Below, one piece after another: positions 36,903 to 46,350 of a DNA stretch of 47,391 nt. Position numbers and translations under genes: made by a program. The notes below the pieces were generated by a model that was given only the letters and a program-made list of their open reading frames with translations, made no database searches and was not told where the DNA came from. Numbering within the stretch: position 1 is the first letter of the stretch; each line of letters starts with the position of its first letter. This DNA is from Kordiimonadaceae bacterium (lineage in GTDB: Bacteria; Pseudomonadota; Alphaproteobacteria; Sphingomonadales; Emcibacteraceae). Where the stretch lies: assembly GCA_018660225.1 (NCBI GenBank), contig JABJKT010000202.1, forward strand, positions 1 through 47,391. The letters are read 5' to 3'.

Positions 36903-38309
36903 ATGAGTGATAATTATGATCTTGTGGTAATTGGCGGCGGCCCCGGTGGTTATGTTGCCTCAATCAGAGCAGCGCAACTTGGCCTTAAAGTGGCTTGCGT
37001 TGAAATGCGCGGCACTCTTGGCGGAACATGTCTTAATGTTGGCTGTATTCCTTCAAAAGCGCTCCTTCATGCGTCTGAGCTTTTTGATGAAGCGAACGGC
37101 GGCATGGAAAAGTTTGGTATATCAACCGGTAAAGTATCGATCGATGTATCAAAACTGATGGATCATAAAGACGGTATCGTCACCGACCTTACAAACGGCA
37201 TTGCTTATCTGTTTAAGAAAAACAAAGTTGATTATGTTGAAGGCCGCGGATCAGTTTCTGGCGCTGGAAAAGTTGATGTTGCCTTAAATGATGGCAAGAA
37301 AACTACACTGAACACAAAAAACATTGTCATTGCTACGGGTTCTGATGTTGCGGGACTTCCTGGTATTGATATTGATGAAAAAATCGTTGTTTCATCCACG
37401 GGCGCGCTTAGTCTTGCCAAAGTACCAAAGCATATGGTGGTGATCGGCGGCGGTGTTATCGGGCTTGAGCTTGGCTCGGTCTGGAAGCGGCTTGGTGCTG
37501 ATGTGACGGTTGTTGAATTTATGGACCGCATTACTCCGGAAATGGACGGCGAAGTGTCGAAAACATTCGCGCGCATTCTTAAAAAACAAGGCTTTAAGCT
37601 AAAGCTTAAATCCAAAGTAACCGGCGTTAAAACAACCAAAACAAGTGCGACTGTAACCGTTGAAGCGGCTGCAGGCGGTAAGGAAGAAACCATTAAATGT
37701 GACGCCGTTCTTGTAGCCGTTGGCAGAAAACCCTATACGGACGGACTTGGCCTTGCTGAGGCGGGCATTAATATGACCGACCGCGGACAAGTGGACATTA
37801 ATGATCATTTTGAAACAAACGTAAAAGGCGTTTACGCAATCGGTGATGTGGTACGCGGCGCAATGCTTGCCCATAAAGCCGAAGACGAAGGCGTCGCAGT
37901 TGCTGAAATTATTGCAGGTTACGCTGGCCATGTAAATTATGACGCCATACCCGGCGTGATTTACACAATGCCGGAAGTGGCATCGGTTGGGAAAACTGAA
38001 GAACAGCTTAAAGCGGACGGTGTCGCTTATAGTGTCGGTAAATTCCCCTTCACTGCCAATAGCCGTGCTAAAGCCAACAGTCAAACCGACGGTTTTGTGA
38101 AAATTTTATCATCGCAGGATACTGATAAAGTGCTCGGTGCTCATATAATCGGTGCCGACGCCGGCAACATGATTGCCGAAGTGACACTGGCGATCGAAAA
38201 AGGCTTAACCGCCGAAGACATCGCCTACACCTGTCACGCTCACCCGACCGAAACCGAAGCTGTCAAGGAAGCGGCCATGGCAGCCGGTGGCTCACCGATC
38301 CATATGTAG
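36903..38309 (+). CDS. lpdA: Dihydrolipoyl dehydrogenase (E3)
   Basis: A 468-residue flavoprotein that reoxidises lipoamide with NAD. FAD-binding [17 protein letters not shown], the redox disulfide [13 protein letters not shown], the NAD motif [13 protein letters not shown] and the C-terminal His-Glu pair in [10 protein letters not shown] are all present. It is the last gene of the operon and shares its promoter with the other subunits; E3 may also serve pyruvate dehydrogenase. A bidirectional terminator begins 22 bases after its stop. Confidence 0.97.
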   Translation: MSDNYDLVVIGGGPGGYVASIRAAQLGLKVACVEMRGTLGGTCLNVGCIPSKALLHASELFDEANGGMEKFGISTGKVSIDVSKLMDHKDGIVTDLTNGIAYLFKKNKVDYVEGRGSVSGAGKVDVALNDGKKTTLNTKNIVIATGSDVAGLPGIDIDEKIVVSSTGALSLAKVPKHMVVIGGGVIGLELGSVWKRLGADVTVVEFMDRITPEMDGEVSKTFARILKKQGFKLKLKSKVTGVKTTKTSATVTVEAAAGGKEETIKCDAVLVAVGRKPYTDGLGLAEAGINMTDRGQVDINDHFETNVKGVYAIGDVVRGAMLAHKAEDEGVAVAEIIAGYAGHVNYDAIPGVIYTMPEVASVGKTEEQLKADGVAYSVGKFPFTANSRAKANSQTDGFVKILSSQDTDKVLGAHIIGADAGNMIAEVTLAIEKGLTAEDIAYTCHAHPTETEAVKEAAMAAGGSPIHM

Positions 38310-38330
38310 GATTATTTATATAAAGAATTC

Positions 38331-38359
38331 AAAAGGCGGCTTACGGGCTGCCTTTTTTT
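38331..38359. terminator. Bidirectional Rho-independent terminator
   Basis: AAAAGGCGGC (38331-38340) pairs with GCTGCCTTTT (38347-38356) across a six-base loop, with one G-T pair. T-tracts follow on both strands. It closes the mdh-suc-lpd operon and the oppositely oriented psu operon. It is the only terminator I can see among the eight convergent gene junctions of the window. Confidence 0.88.
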
Positions 38360-38379
38360 GTTAAAGGGCGGCTTTTTTA

Positions 38380-39360
38380 TTAAAGAGATGTGTTGAATTT
38401 ATCCCTTAAATATTGCCCCGCAAGAACGGGGGTATATTTGGCAGCTTCGCCGTTTTCAATACAGGTTGGGATGGCTTTTATTTCGGCGTCGTAATTCGGG
38501 TTCATAAAATAGGCGATGGATTGTCGGCAGGGGGCAATTTCACTATCAAGTACCACAGGATCGATGACACGGTGTAGCGTGGATACCCACCTCTCATTAG
38601 TCCAGCGGGCCATCATATCACCAATATTTATGATAAAGGCATTTTCCACTATGGGGGCTTTTACCCAGTTGCCGGATTTTGATTTTACTTCCAGACCGCC
38701 AATTTTAGGATCGGGGTTTAAGATCGTCACTGTACCGTAATCGGTATGCTCCCCGGCCCGTAATTGCCCGGGTAAACTCTGCGCATGAAGAGCGGGATAA
38801 TTTTGTGATCTTAATGCGCTTATATGATGGGTGTGATATTTGACGAAATAATCTTCTTCGAGCTTTAGTGCCGCGGCGAGAAGTTCCATTAAATTTGCGC
38901 CAAATATTTCAATGGCGTTATAATAAGCGGTCCATTTATCTTGAAAATCTTTTGGCGTAGTGGGCCAAATATTGGGGCCATAGAAAAAATGGAAACCTTT
39001 ATTTTGCGGATGACCGACGGGCGCAGATAATGGGCCGCTGCTGAATGTTTCTTTGCGGTCGGGCGGCGTATCTAGCCCAAGTGTTTTTCCCAGAGTTTCC
39101 CCTTCAATGGGTAGGTATCCTCGCGGACATCCCGGGTCATCAGAACGGGCGGCGTTTTTAACATCACTGGCTTGCTCAAAAAATGATTTGGCCGCGTGCC
39201 AGGCATCTGATTTAATATCCTGCGGCACGCCGTGATTTTCAATGATTAAAAAACCAATTGAACGACAAATTTCATCAACATTTTTTGCTATTTTTGCCCG
39301 CTCGTCTGCCGTGCTGTTTTGGAATGATGAAAGATCAATAATGGGCAGCTTTTCGCTCAT
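38380..39360 (-). CDS. 2-oxoglutarate/Fe(II) oxygenase of the isopenicillin-N-synthase family
   Basis: A 326-residue oxygenase. The N-terminal DIOX_N region (LPIIDLSSF, IGFLIIENHGVP) and the jelly-roll core are complete. Iron ligands are His205 and Asp207 (EHTDYG) and His263 (TLHRV); Arg279 and Ser281 (RQS) should bind the 2-oxoglutarate carboxylate. It starts six bases after psuG and so belongs to the pseudouridine operon. Family members act on very varied substrates, including thymine (thymine 7-hydroxylase), so a pyrimidine substrate is a reasonable guess but only that. An unrelated passenger gene is the alternative. Confidence 0.87.
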   Translation of the reverse strand: MSEKLPIIDLSSFQNSTADERAKIAKNVDEICRSIGFLIIENHGVPQDIKSDAWHAAKSFFEQASDVKNAARSDDPGCPRGYLPIEGETLGKTLGLDTPPDRKETFSSGPLSAPVGHPQNKGFHFFYGPNIWPTTPKDFQDKWTAYYNAIEIFGANLMELLAAALKLEEDYFVKYHTHHISALRSQNYPALHAQSLPGQLRAGEHTDYGTVTILNPDPKIGGLEVKSKSGNWVKAPIVENAFIINIGDMMARWTNERWVSTLHRVIDPVVLDSEIAPCRQSIAYFMNPNYDAEIKAIPTCIENGEAAKYTPVLAGQYLRDKFNTSL

Positions 39361-39366
39361 TGAATT

Positions 39367-40296
39367 TTATCCCAGTTTGCAATACTCAGCGGCAATTTCA
39401 GCCGCAAGCTTCGCGTTATTTAAAACCAGCTTAATATTTGTATCCAGACTTTCACCGCCGGTTTGTTCGGCAATGCGCGCCAGTAAAAATGGCGTTGTAT
39501 CCTTACCTTTAATGCCGCGCTTATCCATTTCTTCAATGGCTTCAGAAATAGTTTTATTTATATCATCGGGGGCAAGGGCGTATTCTTCCGGCACGGGATT
39601 TGTGAATAATATCGAACCATCAATACCAAGGGCATATTTTGAATGAAGGGCTTTAGCCGCTTCAATTGGAGTGTCAATTCTGTAATCTGATTTAAAACCG
39701 CTGCTGCGTGCGTAAAAGGCAGGCACTTCATCTGCCTGATAACTTACCACCGGAACACCAACGGTTTCTAAATATTCAAGGGTGCGGCCAATATCAAGTA
39801 TTGATTTTATACCGGCGCAGACAACCGCAACATTTGTCCTTGATAATTCATCAAGGTCTGCTGATACATCCATACTGTCTTCGCCGCCGCGGTGAACGCC
39901 GCCAATTCCCCCTGTGGCAAATAATTTAATACCGGCCATAGCGGCAATGATCATTGTAGCCGCGACCGTTGTTGCGCCGTCTGCTTTTCGCGATACCATA
40001 AAGGGAATGTCGCGCCGGCTTGCTTTGGTAACGGCTAGGCCGCTTTTTCCAAGGTGATCAATTTCTTTCGGTTTTAGTCCGACTTTAAGGCGACCGCCAA
40101 GGATCGCAATCGTTGCCGGGATAGCACCATTTTCCCTTACCATCCGTTCAACTTCCACGGCTGTTTCAACATTTCGCGGGTAAGGCATACCGTGAGATAT
40201 TATAGTAGATTCAAGCGCAACCAAAGGCTGGTTATTCTCTAGAGCTTCTTTAACTTCCGGTAAAATATCGAGATATTGGTTATTGAAATTATTCAT
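39367..40296 (-). CDS. psuG: Pseudouridine-5'-phosphate glycosidase
   Basis: A 309-residue C-glycosidase that splits pseudouridine 5'-phosphate into ribose 5-phosphate and uracil. Landmarks are VALESTIISHGMPYPRN, ATIAILGGRLKVGL, FATGGIGGVHRGGE and VVCAGIKSILDIGRTLEYLE, the last with the catalytic-site Lys. Its start overlaps the end of psuK by eight bases, so translation is coupled. Confidence 0.96.
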   Translation of the reverse strand: MNNFNNQYLDILPEVKEALENNQPLVALESTIISHGMPYPRNVETAVEVERMVRENGAIPATIAILGGRLKVGLKPKEIDHLGKSGLAVTKASRRDIPFMVSRKADGATTVAATMIIAAMAGIKLFATGGIGGVHRGGEDSMDVSADLDELSRTNVAVVCAGIKSILDIGRTLEYLETVGVPVVSYQADEVPAFYARSSGFKSDYRIDTPIEAAKALHSKYALGIDGSILFTNPVPEEYALAPDDINKTISEAIEEMDKRGIKGKDTTPFLLARIAEQTGGESLDTNIKLVLNNAKLAAEIAAEYCKLG

Positions 40297-41242
40297 TATT
40301 ATTCGTTTCCTTGAAGGTATTAACGGTCCCGACCGACATTTCCGGGTTGATGGTGCCCCGGTGGCTTAAGGCGACATTAGCCGATGAAAGGGAAAATTGC
40401 ACCGTATTCATTAGATTAAAACCTTCTAGCCATCCATAAGTAAGCCCGGCAACAAAGGCATCACCGGCGCCGCTGGTATTAACAATTGTCTTTGGTTTTA
40501 TGGTTTTAATACCGTGCTTGTCGCCGTCACTATAAAATACCCCGTCCGGACCAAGGGTTATGAACAGGCGCTTTACCCCCTGATCATGGAACCATTTAGC
40601 CATTTGCGCCATGTTATCATTCTTGGATGCGGGCATGGCGCTTATGGTCTCAGCCTCTAGTCGGTTTGTTTTTAATGTATGTACTGATTTTAAAAAGGGC
40701 TTGATGCGGCAGGCTTTTGCTGCGGAGACAGTATCAACAAATAAAGGCTGCCCGAAACATCTATCTGATAAATAGTGAAGGGCTTCTTCGGATAAGTTTG
40801 TATCAGCAACAATGACCGCCGCCTGTTTGATCAACTTATCATGCGATTTTAATTTCTTCGGGGTTAGATGGTCCACAATATCCATATCGCTAATGGCAAC
40901 CATCGTGTCATTATCGTTATCAAGAACGCTCAAATATGTAGACGTGTTCGCATCACCCACCCGTAAAATATGCTCAACATTTATACCGGCGGTTTTTGCG
41001 TGTTGAATGATTTTATCACCATAAAGATCATTGCCAACGGCGGCAATTAGATGACAGCTCACTTCTAACTTTGCTAGGTTTTCAGCAATATTTCTGGCAA
41101 CGCCGCCCGGGCTTGTTGTGACACGGCCAGGGTTCGAATCTTTAAGGCGAATGTCCTCATTAGCCGAGCCATAAATGTCCATATTGGCACCGCCGATTAC
41201 GACGGCATAGGGTTTTTGAATATGTGAAGGAGTGCTGATCAT
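40289..41242 (-). CDS. psuK: Pseudouridine kinase (PfkB family)
   Basis: A 317-residue sugar kinase expected to phosphorylate pseudouridine at the 5' position. The first PfkB signature is SPGGVARNIAENLAKL and the second, with the catalytic Asp, is VNTSGAGDAFVAG. Adjacency to psuG supports this substrate. No good ribosome-binding site precedes the ATG, and the predicted promoter would start transcription at the ATG itself, so the message may be leaderless. It is divergent from upp. Confidence 0.92.
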   Translation of the reverse strand: MISTPSHIQKPYAVVIGGANMDIYGSANEDIRLKDSNPGRVTTSPGGVARNIAENLAKLEVSCHLIAAVGNDLYGDKIIQHAKTAGINVEHILRVGDANTSTYLSVLDNDNDTMVAISDMDIVDHLTPKKLKSHDKLIKQAAVIVADTNLSEEALHYLSDRCFGQPLFVDTVSAAKACRIKPFLKSVHTLKTNRLEAETISAMPASKNDNMAQMAKWFHDQGVKRLFITLGPDGVFYSDGDKHGIKTIKPKTIVNTSGAGDAFVAGLTYGWLEGFNLMNTVQFSLSSANVALSHRGTINPEMSVGTVNTFKETNNNE

Positions 41243-41248
41243 TTGTCT

Positions 41249-41278
41249 TTAATATGCCGCCCCACTTTAAACTGTCAA
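41249..41278 (-). promoter_or_regulatory. Predicted psuK-psuG promoter, likely leaderless
   Basis: The minus strand has a perfect TTGACA (41278-41273), an 18-base spacer and TATTAA (41254-41249). The start would be at or within a base or two of the psuK ATG at 41242. Confidence 0.55.
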
Positions 41279-41362
41279 TATAAAACGAGTATCAATAGAC
41301 GATTGTAATTGAGGGATATTCGGGGCATAAAAAGAAAGCTAAAACTTTTAAAGGACTATATT

Positions 41363-41992
41363 ATGACAGGCGCCATACTTATTGATCACCCGCTGATTAA
41401 GCATAAGTTGACGTTACTACGAAAAAAAGAAACGCCGCCTGCGCATTTTCGCATCATCTTAAAAGAAATAAGCTTCCTGCTTGCCTTTGAAGTCACTAAA
41501 GGATTAGAGCTTGAAAATATTGACATTGAAACACCGGTCTCGAGGACATCAGCACCGCAATTATCAGGTAGAAATATGTGTATTTTTTCCATCCTGCGTG
41601 CTGGCGAAGGTCTTGCTCAAGGAATGCTTGAGCTGATCCCATCAGCAAGGGTTGGTCATGTGGGACTTTACCGTGATGAGGATGACCTTCACGCAGTTGA
41701 ATATTATTTTAAGGCGCCAAGTGATCTGGCGGACCGTTTTAACCTTGTGGTTGATCCAATGCTCGCCACGGGTGGTTCGGCGATCACGGCCTTAAATAAA
41801 ATTAAAAAAGAAGGGGCAAAAAACATAACCTTCTTATGTTTGCTTGCGGCGCCGGAAGGGATTAAGGCTTTAAATGATGCTCATCCTGATGTTCAAATTT
41901 ATACAGCCTCTATTGATGAAAGATTAAATGAAAAAAGCTACATCGTCCCCGGGCTAGGCGATGCCGGAGATAGAATATTTGGAACGGTTTAA
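41363..41992 (+). CDS. upp: Uracil phosphoribosyltransferase
   Basis: A 209-residue enzyme that joins uracil and PRPP to form UMP. The PRPP motif [12 protein letters not shown] and the uracil-binding end [16 protein letters not shown] are present; LRAGEGL matches the family LRAGLGM-type motif. ATG 41363 follows AAAGGA and replaces a longer frame from 41309. It can salvage the uracil released by PsuG from the divergent operon. TTGTAA (41303-41308) and CATAAA (41326-41331), 17 bases apart, are a weak promoter candidate. Confidence 0.95.
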   Translation: MTGAILIDHPLIKHKLTLLRKKETPPAHFRIILKEISFLLAFEVTKGLELENIDIETPVSRTSAPQLSGRNMCIFSILRAGEGLAQGMLELIPSARVGHVGLYRDEDDLHAVEYYFKAPSDLADRFNLVVDPMLATGGSAITALNKIKKEGAKNITFLCLLAAPEGIKALNDAHPDVQIYTASIDERLNEKSYIVPGLGDAGDRIFGTV

Positions 41993-42008
41993 TTATTCAG
42001 GACTTAAA

Positions 42009-42650
42009 ATGAAAAGGGTATCAGCATTTGTTGTACTGTTAATGATCACGGTAGCGGTGAATGCACAGGAAAGCAAAAAAACAACCATGGGCACCTTCAC
42101 ACAAGCTGAAATGTCCCAGTGGAAAGAGCGTTCTTTTAAAAAAAATACCAATTATCAATTAGCCGGCAATGTGCTTGAGGCTACCTGCGAGGATCAGGCA
42201 TCCGTGCTTTACCGCAAAATTTCTATCGACCTGAGCGAAACACCAATGCTGCACTGGTCATGGCGTGTGGATAGCGTCCACCCCCAGCTTGATGATACCG
42301 TAAAAGCTGGTGATGATTATGCGGTCAGGCTTTATGTGGTTAATGCCGCGAATAGTATATTTCCGTGGCGGGCCAAAGCGGTCAATTATGTCTGGGCCAA
42401 CAGTCAGCCAAAAGGCGCAACATGGCCAAGTGCCTTCACGGGTAACGACATCATGATCGCGACCCAGTCCGGAAATCCCGCAGCGCCGGAAAAATGGGTG
42501 ACCGAAGTGCGCAATGTACGCGAAGATTTCAAAAACCACTTCGGTGAAGATCTCACCACCATCGACAGCGTCGCCATCATGACCGACTGCGATAACAGCA
42601 AACTTCCTTCAAAGGGCTATTACCGCGATATCTGGTTTTCAGCCGAGTAG
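42009..42650 (+). CDS. Exported DUF3047-family protein
   Basis: A 213-residue protein with a signal peptide (about 1-18, ending NAQ) and a single beta-rich domain resembling DUF3047: LHWSWRVDSVHPQLDD, AGDDYAVRLYVV, NYVWANSQPKG and a late AIMTDCDNS. The function of this family is unknown; a jelly-roll, carbohydrate-binding type fold would fit. ATG 42009 follows AGGAC. It lies 16 bases after upp, probably in one transcript, and ends five bases before the convergent serine hydrolase. Confidence 0.82.
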   Translation: MKRVSAFVVLLMITVAVNAQESKKTTMGTFTQAEMSQWKERSFKKNTNYQLAGNVLEATCEDQASVLYRKISIDLSETPMLHWSWRVDSVHPQLDDTVKAGDDYAVRLYVVNAANSIFPWRAKAVNYVWANSQPKGATWPSAFTGNDIMIATQSGNPAAPEKWVTEVRNVREDFKNHFGEDLTTIDSVAIMTDCDNSKLPSKGYYRDIWFSAE

Positions 42651-42655
42651 GGGAT

Positions 42656-43801
42656 TTAATCAGCCATTAGTTCGGTGGTGGCTTGATCCACTAATGATCC
42701 AAGATTGGCTGCGCCGGGTAGGTTCGATAGGACAATGACATAAATATCATCATCGATGATGCTGAGGCCATAGGTGCTAAAGCCGGGTATCCCACCGCTA
42801 TGGCGGATTACTTTAACATCGAAAGCGGGATCTACCCCCCAACCATATCCATATCCGGTTTCTTCTCCGTCCGTTAATGTGGTGGTGGTCCATGCTTTTT
42901 CCAGCACGTCACGCGGCAAAACGTTACCGGAAAGAAGGGCTTTATGCCATTTCAGCATGTCCCCCGTATTCGAAAGAAGTGATCCCGCCGCATGAGGAAT
43001 TGACATGGCGATATAGGGCGCGTTTGTAAAACCATCCTCGGTTAAACGATATCCCCGCGCACGGTTAGGAATGATATTAATATTGCTGCCATAATGGCTA
43101 CTTCTCATCTCGAGTGGCGTAAAAATTCGCTCATTGACAAATTCTGCGTAAGTCTGGGTAGAAAGTTTTTCAATGATAGCCCCGAGCAGGACAAAGCCGG
43201 AATTACTATAATTCCATTTTGATCCCGGCTTAAAGTCGAGGGGAAAATCTTTGAAAACGCCAATCAGTTCGTCCATGGACATATCACTATGAATGCTGTT
43301 TTCAAAAAAGCCCGGAATATTGGTGTAATTAAAAATGCCTGAACGATGCGAGAGCAATTGTTCAATGGTGATCACTTCGCCGTAGGTGGGATAATCCGGC
43401 AGGTGGACATTAATATTATCCGTTACCTTGAGTAATCCTTCCTGTTCCAGCATCAAAATTGCAACGGCGGTGAATTGTTTGGTAAGAGACCCCAGTCGAA
43501 ATGTCATATGTGGCTCAATGGCCATGCCATGTTCTGCGTCTGCAAGACCGTAGCCTTTTTTGAGGATAATTTTGTCGCCTTTTGAGACAAGCACCGAAGC
43601 GCCGGGCCGATCTGCCGGATAAGCGTCCATAAAAATCTGATCCAGTTTCGCCTCAAGCGGATCCATTAAACCAGCGGCTTCAGCAGTTTGAAGAGCCTTA
43701 TTAACGGTGACTTCTTCAGTTGTCGTGGACTGTTCTGTATATGAAAAGGCACCATAACTTATGACAGCACCAGCAATTACCCCACCAAATATTTTCAACA
43801 T
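42656..43801 (-). CDS. Serine hydrolase, class C beta-lactamase/penicillin-binding-protein-like
   Basis: A 381-residue exported or membrane-tethered hydrolase with a hydrophobic N terminus (about 3-20). All three active-site motifs are present: SLTK (SxxK) in FRLGSLTKQFTAVA, YSNSGF (YxN), and HSGG in place of KTG, plus LLSHRSGI. Such proteins include D-amino-acid peptidases and esterases; the HSGG box argues against a true antibiotic-resistance enzyme. The ATG follows AAAGGGGAAC. It is less related to the lipoprotein hydrolase at 10183-11514 than to standard AmpC-like homologues. Confidence 0.88.
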   Translation of the reverse strand: MLKIFGGVIAGAVISYGAFSYTEQSTTTEEVTVNKALQTAEAAGLMDPLEAKLDQIFMDAYPADRPGASVLVSKGDKIILKKGYGLADAEHGMAIEPHMTFRLGSLTKQFTAVAILMLEQEGLLKVTDNINVHLPDYPTYGEVITIEQLLSHRSGIFNYTNIPGFFENSIHSDMSMDELIGVFKDFPLDFKPGSKWNYSNSGFVLLGAIIEKLSTQTYAEFVNERIFTPLEMRSSHYGSNINIIPNRARGYRLTEDGFTNAPYIAMSIPHAAGSLLSNTGDMLKWHKALLSGNVLPRDVLEKAWTTTTLTDGEETGYGYGWGVDPAFDVKVIRHSGGIPGFSTYGLSIIDDDIYVIVLSNLPGAANLGSLVDQATTELMAD

Positions 43802-43888
43802 TACATGTTCCCCTTTATTTTCATGAATTTATAAACATTACTTTTTTTAACATACTTACGGTTGTTGTGCAATTTAGGGCTGAGAACG

Positions 43889-44836
43889 TTATTTCTTCGC
43901 AGACGGATGAGCGTTATTATAAACATCCAGCAGATAGGCCGTGTCTACATCGGTGTAGTGCTGGGTGGTGCTTAAATCAGCGTGACCGAGTAGTTCCTGA
44001 ATGGTTCTGAGGTCGCCGCCTGCGGTTAGCAAGTGCGTGGCGAAGCTGTGCCTTAGGGCGTGGGGGGTTGCGGTTGAAGGTAGGCCGAGGGCGACGCGAA
44101 CTTTTTGCATGGCGAGCTGGACGTTACGGGCGTTTAGACGCTTACCGCGCACACCGATAAAAAGCGGTTCACCGTGCTTTATATCTTTGGGGCAGGCTTT
44201 TAGATAATGGTCTACCGCGTCGGTTACGGCGGGAAGTAGCGGCACGAGGCGTTCTTTTTTGCGTTTGCCGACCACCGTCATAATATCGCCCTTATCAAGA
44301 TTGCCCTTATTAAGACTGAGGGCTTCGGCGACCCGAAGTCCGCAGCCATAAAGTATGGTCAGCACGGCAATGTCCCTAAGCGCGACCCAATTATCACTTG
44401 CAAAGTCGCCCACTTCTTTAATGGTGCGCTTGGCGGCTTCTTCGCTGATCGGGCGGGGCAGGCGACGCTTCAGTTTAGGACTGCTGACCGCGTCAATGGC
44501 ATCATTGGAAAGAATATTATTTCGGCGCAGATATTTATAAAATGAACGCACGGCACTGAAAGATCTCGCCATACTAGCCGGGATTAGGCCGTCGCGCCGC
44601 CGTGCGGCAAGATAACTTCTGAAATCAGCCGGTTTTAAACTGGCTAGATCATTTTTAGTGGGTGACTTTGCAAGATGATCCGACAGAAAATGCAAAAATT
44701 TCAGCACATCTCGCAAGTAGGCCTCATGAGTATGGGCTGATACCCGTTTTTCAGAAATAAGGTGATCCTGCCAGCTCTTTATGAGTGGCTCGAGCCCGGT
44801 GAAGATTTTTTGTTCTAGTTTTTTTGTTTCAGCCAC
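43889..44836 (-). CDS. xerC: Tyrosine recombinase XerC
   Basis: A 315-residue site-specific recombinase that resolves chromosome dimers at dif with XerD and FtsK. After an N-terminal SAM-like domain come the catalytic residues: Arg168 (GCGLRVAE), a Lys near 191-193, His259 and Arg262 (HALRHSFATHLL), His285 (LLGHADLS) and Tyr294 (TQHYT). The operon with DUF484 (one base apart), and no nearby att repeats, mark it as the housekeeping enzyme, not a phage integrase. XerD rather than XerC cannot be wholly excluded. Confidence 0.93.
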   Translation of the reverse strand: MAETKKLEQKIFTGLEPLIKSWQDHLISEKRVSAHTHEAYLRDVLKFLHFLSDHLAKSPTKNDLASLKPADFRSYLAARRRDGLIPASMARSFSAVRSFYKYLRRNNILSNDAIDAVSSPKLKRRLPRPISEEAAKRTIKEVGDFASDNWVALRDIAVLTILYGCGLRVAEALSLNKGNLDKGDIMTVVGKRKKERLVPLLPAVTDAVDHYLKACPKDIKHGEPLFIGVRGKRLNARNVQLAMQKVRVALGLPSTATPHALRHSFATHLLTAGGDLRTIQELLGHADLSTTQHYTDVDTAYLLDVYNNAHPSAKK

Positions 44837-44837
44837 A

Positions 44838-45533
44838 TTATTTCAGCCAGAGGATCAGACATTTATGAAATGATTTGCCAAGAAACCGTAGAAGCTCCGT
44901 GCCTTGCCCGGGGTAAAACATATCCGCATCGCGGCTACCAAACGCCAGAATACCGGGCGGATTATATTTGGTGTCGGGAATTTTGATCAGCGCTTCGGCA
45001 TTTATCAGCGATTTGGCAGGGCCGAAAATATCTTCCGAAACGTCCACATCACCGCGAAGCTGAATGATATCATCCTTACCTAAAAAATCCTCAACGCTGC
45101 CTTCTGGCAATATAGCAATTTCTTTAGCCGAAGGCGGAGCGATTGGGTGATCTTCTTCAAAACAGATGCGGATCACATCAATATGCAGCATATCGGCCCA
45201 GTCATGGGTAACGATATGCGTTAGATGGTCTGTGTCTTTTGCCTCAATAAGGCTGAGCACTGCTTCATGAACCTGTACCTGTGTTGTCAGGTTATTGCGG
45301 GAGGTGTCAATTAAATTGCCTTGATTATTCTGAAGGTCTTCAAGGTTAGATTTTATCTTTTCGATCATCTTATTTTGAAAATCGACCACCCCGTCACCGG
45401 TCGAGCGGTTGGGCGGCGTGAGGACGCTAAAAAGTTCAGGATTTTTAATCAGAAAATCAGGATTTCGCTTGAGGAAATTTATGACTTCCTTCGCCTGCTT
45501 GTCCTCACTGACTTTTCTCTTTTTTCCTGTCAT
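44838..45533 (-). CDS. DUF484 family protein
   Basis: A 231-residue cytoplasmic protein. The N terminus VINFLKRNPDFLIKNPEL is the DUF484 signature, followed by a coiled coil and a GAF-like domain ending GILAFGSRDADMFYPGQGTELL. Function is unknown, but DUF484 genes very often precede xerC, as here. It lies 16 bases after the transaldolase gene. Confidence 0.93.
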   Translation of the reverse strand: MTGKKRKVSEDKQAKEVINFLKRNPDFLIKNPELFSVLTPPNRSTGDGVVDFQNKMIEKIKSNLEDLQNNQGNLIDTSRNNLTTQVQVHEAVLSLIEAKDTDHLTHIVTHDWADMLHIDVIRICFEEDHPIAPPSAKEIAILPEGSVEDFLGKDDIIQLRGDVDVSEDIFGPAKSLINAEALIKIPDTKYNPPGILAFGSRDADMFYPGQGTELLRFLGKSFHKCLILWLK

Positions 45534-45549
45534 CTTTCTTTCTCAGTAT

Positions 45550-46206
45550 TTAATCCGCTATAGATTGCCCCGTTTTTTCCCAGTCTTTAAGAAAACCTGC
45601 AAGGCCACTATCGGTCAGTGGATGTTTAAAGAGTTGATGAACCACTTTTGGCGGAATGGTTGCTACATCGGCACCAATTAGCGCACTATCAAGAATATGA
45701 AGATTATGACGGGTGCTGGCGACAAGGATTTGTGTGTTGAAATCATAATTGTCATATATGGTTCGGATTTCCTGTATAAGTCCCATACCGTCAATAGCGA
45801 TATCATCAAGCCTGCCAACAAACGGTGAAATAAAACTAGCCCCGGCTTTAGCAGCGAGCAGCGCTTGCGATGCTGAAAAACAAAGGGTTACATTAACCAT
45901 TTTACCCTGATCGCTGAAATGTTTACAGGCTCTAAGCCCGTCCGGTGTAAGCGGAACTTTAAGGCAGACATTTTCGGCAATATCATAAAGCGCGCCGGCT
46001 TCACGGACCATTGTGTCGTAATCGGTTGCGGCCACTTCGGCGCTGACCGGACCATCGACGAGATCACAGATTTCTTTTGTTACTTCAAAAATATCACGGC
46101 CGGATTTTAAGATCAGTGACGGGTTAGTGGTCACGCCATCGACTAGCCCGAGCTCTACAAGCGGTCTGATTTCTTCAATTTCTGCCGTATCAATAAAAAA
46201 TTTCAT
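45550..46206 (-). CDS. Transaldolase, TalC/FSA-type
   Basis: A 218-residue single-domain aldolase of the TalC/MipB family. [13 protein letters not shown] and [11 protein letters not shown] open the fold, and the Schiff-base Lys is in [12 protein letters not shown]. The residue that is Gln in E. coli fructose-6-phosphate aldolase (AQV) is Glu here (AEV), which in this family goes with transaldolase activity. The enzyme should therefore serve the pentose phosphate pathway. ATG 46206 is the family start; an in-frame TTG at 46230 is less likely. It is divergent from priA. Confidence 0.9.
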   Translation of the reverse strand: MKFFIDTAEIEEIRPLVELGLVDGVTTNPSLILKSGRDIFEVTKEICDLVDGPVSAEVAATDYDTMVREAGALYDIAENVCLKVPLTPDGLRACKHFSDQGKMVNVTLCFSASQALLAAKAGASFISPFVGRLDDIAIDGMGLIQEIRTIYDNYDFNTQILVASTRHNLHILDSALIGADVATIPPKVVHQLFKHPLTDSGLAGFLKDWEKTGQSIAD

Positions 46207-46247
46207 ATTTAGGGGTACCTTTACCGTCAAATGAGTGCCTGATTTAC

Positions 46248-46282
46248 TTTTATCTTTTGTGCCCTTATTTTATCTTTTGTGC
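46248..46282. repeat. 15-base direct repeat, 20-base period, between transaldolase and priA
   Basis: TTTTATCTTTTGTGC occurs perfectly at 46248-46262 and again at 46268-46282. The two copies are two helical turns apart within the 144-base divergent promoter region, as expected for tandem regulator sites. No known regulator motif is recognised. Confidence 0.65.
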
Positions 46283-46350
46283 AAGGGGATATTACGATAA
46301 TGTACCCATTATAAATAAGTATAAAATAACAAATCATTAGGCCAATATTT

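Noticed and set aside
42656-43801. Antibiotic-resistance beta-lactamase
   Set aside because: It has HSGG in place of KTG and the general features of class C-like peptidases and esterases; nothing in the context points to resistance.
43889-44836. Tyrosine recombinase as a sign of a mobile element
   Set aside because: It is XerC-like, in an operon with DUF484 and transaldolase next to priA, and I saw no flanking attachment repeats, transposase or phage gene.
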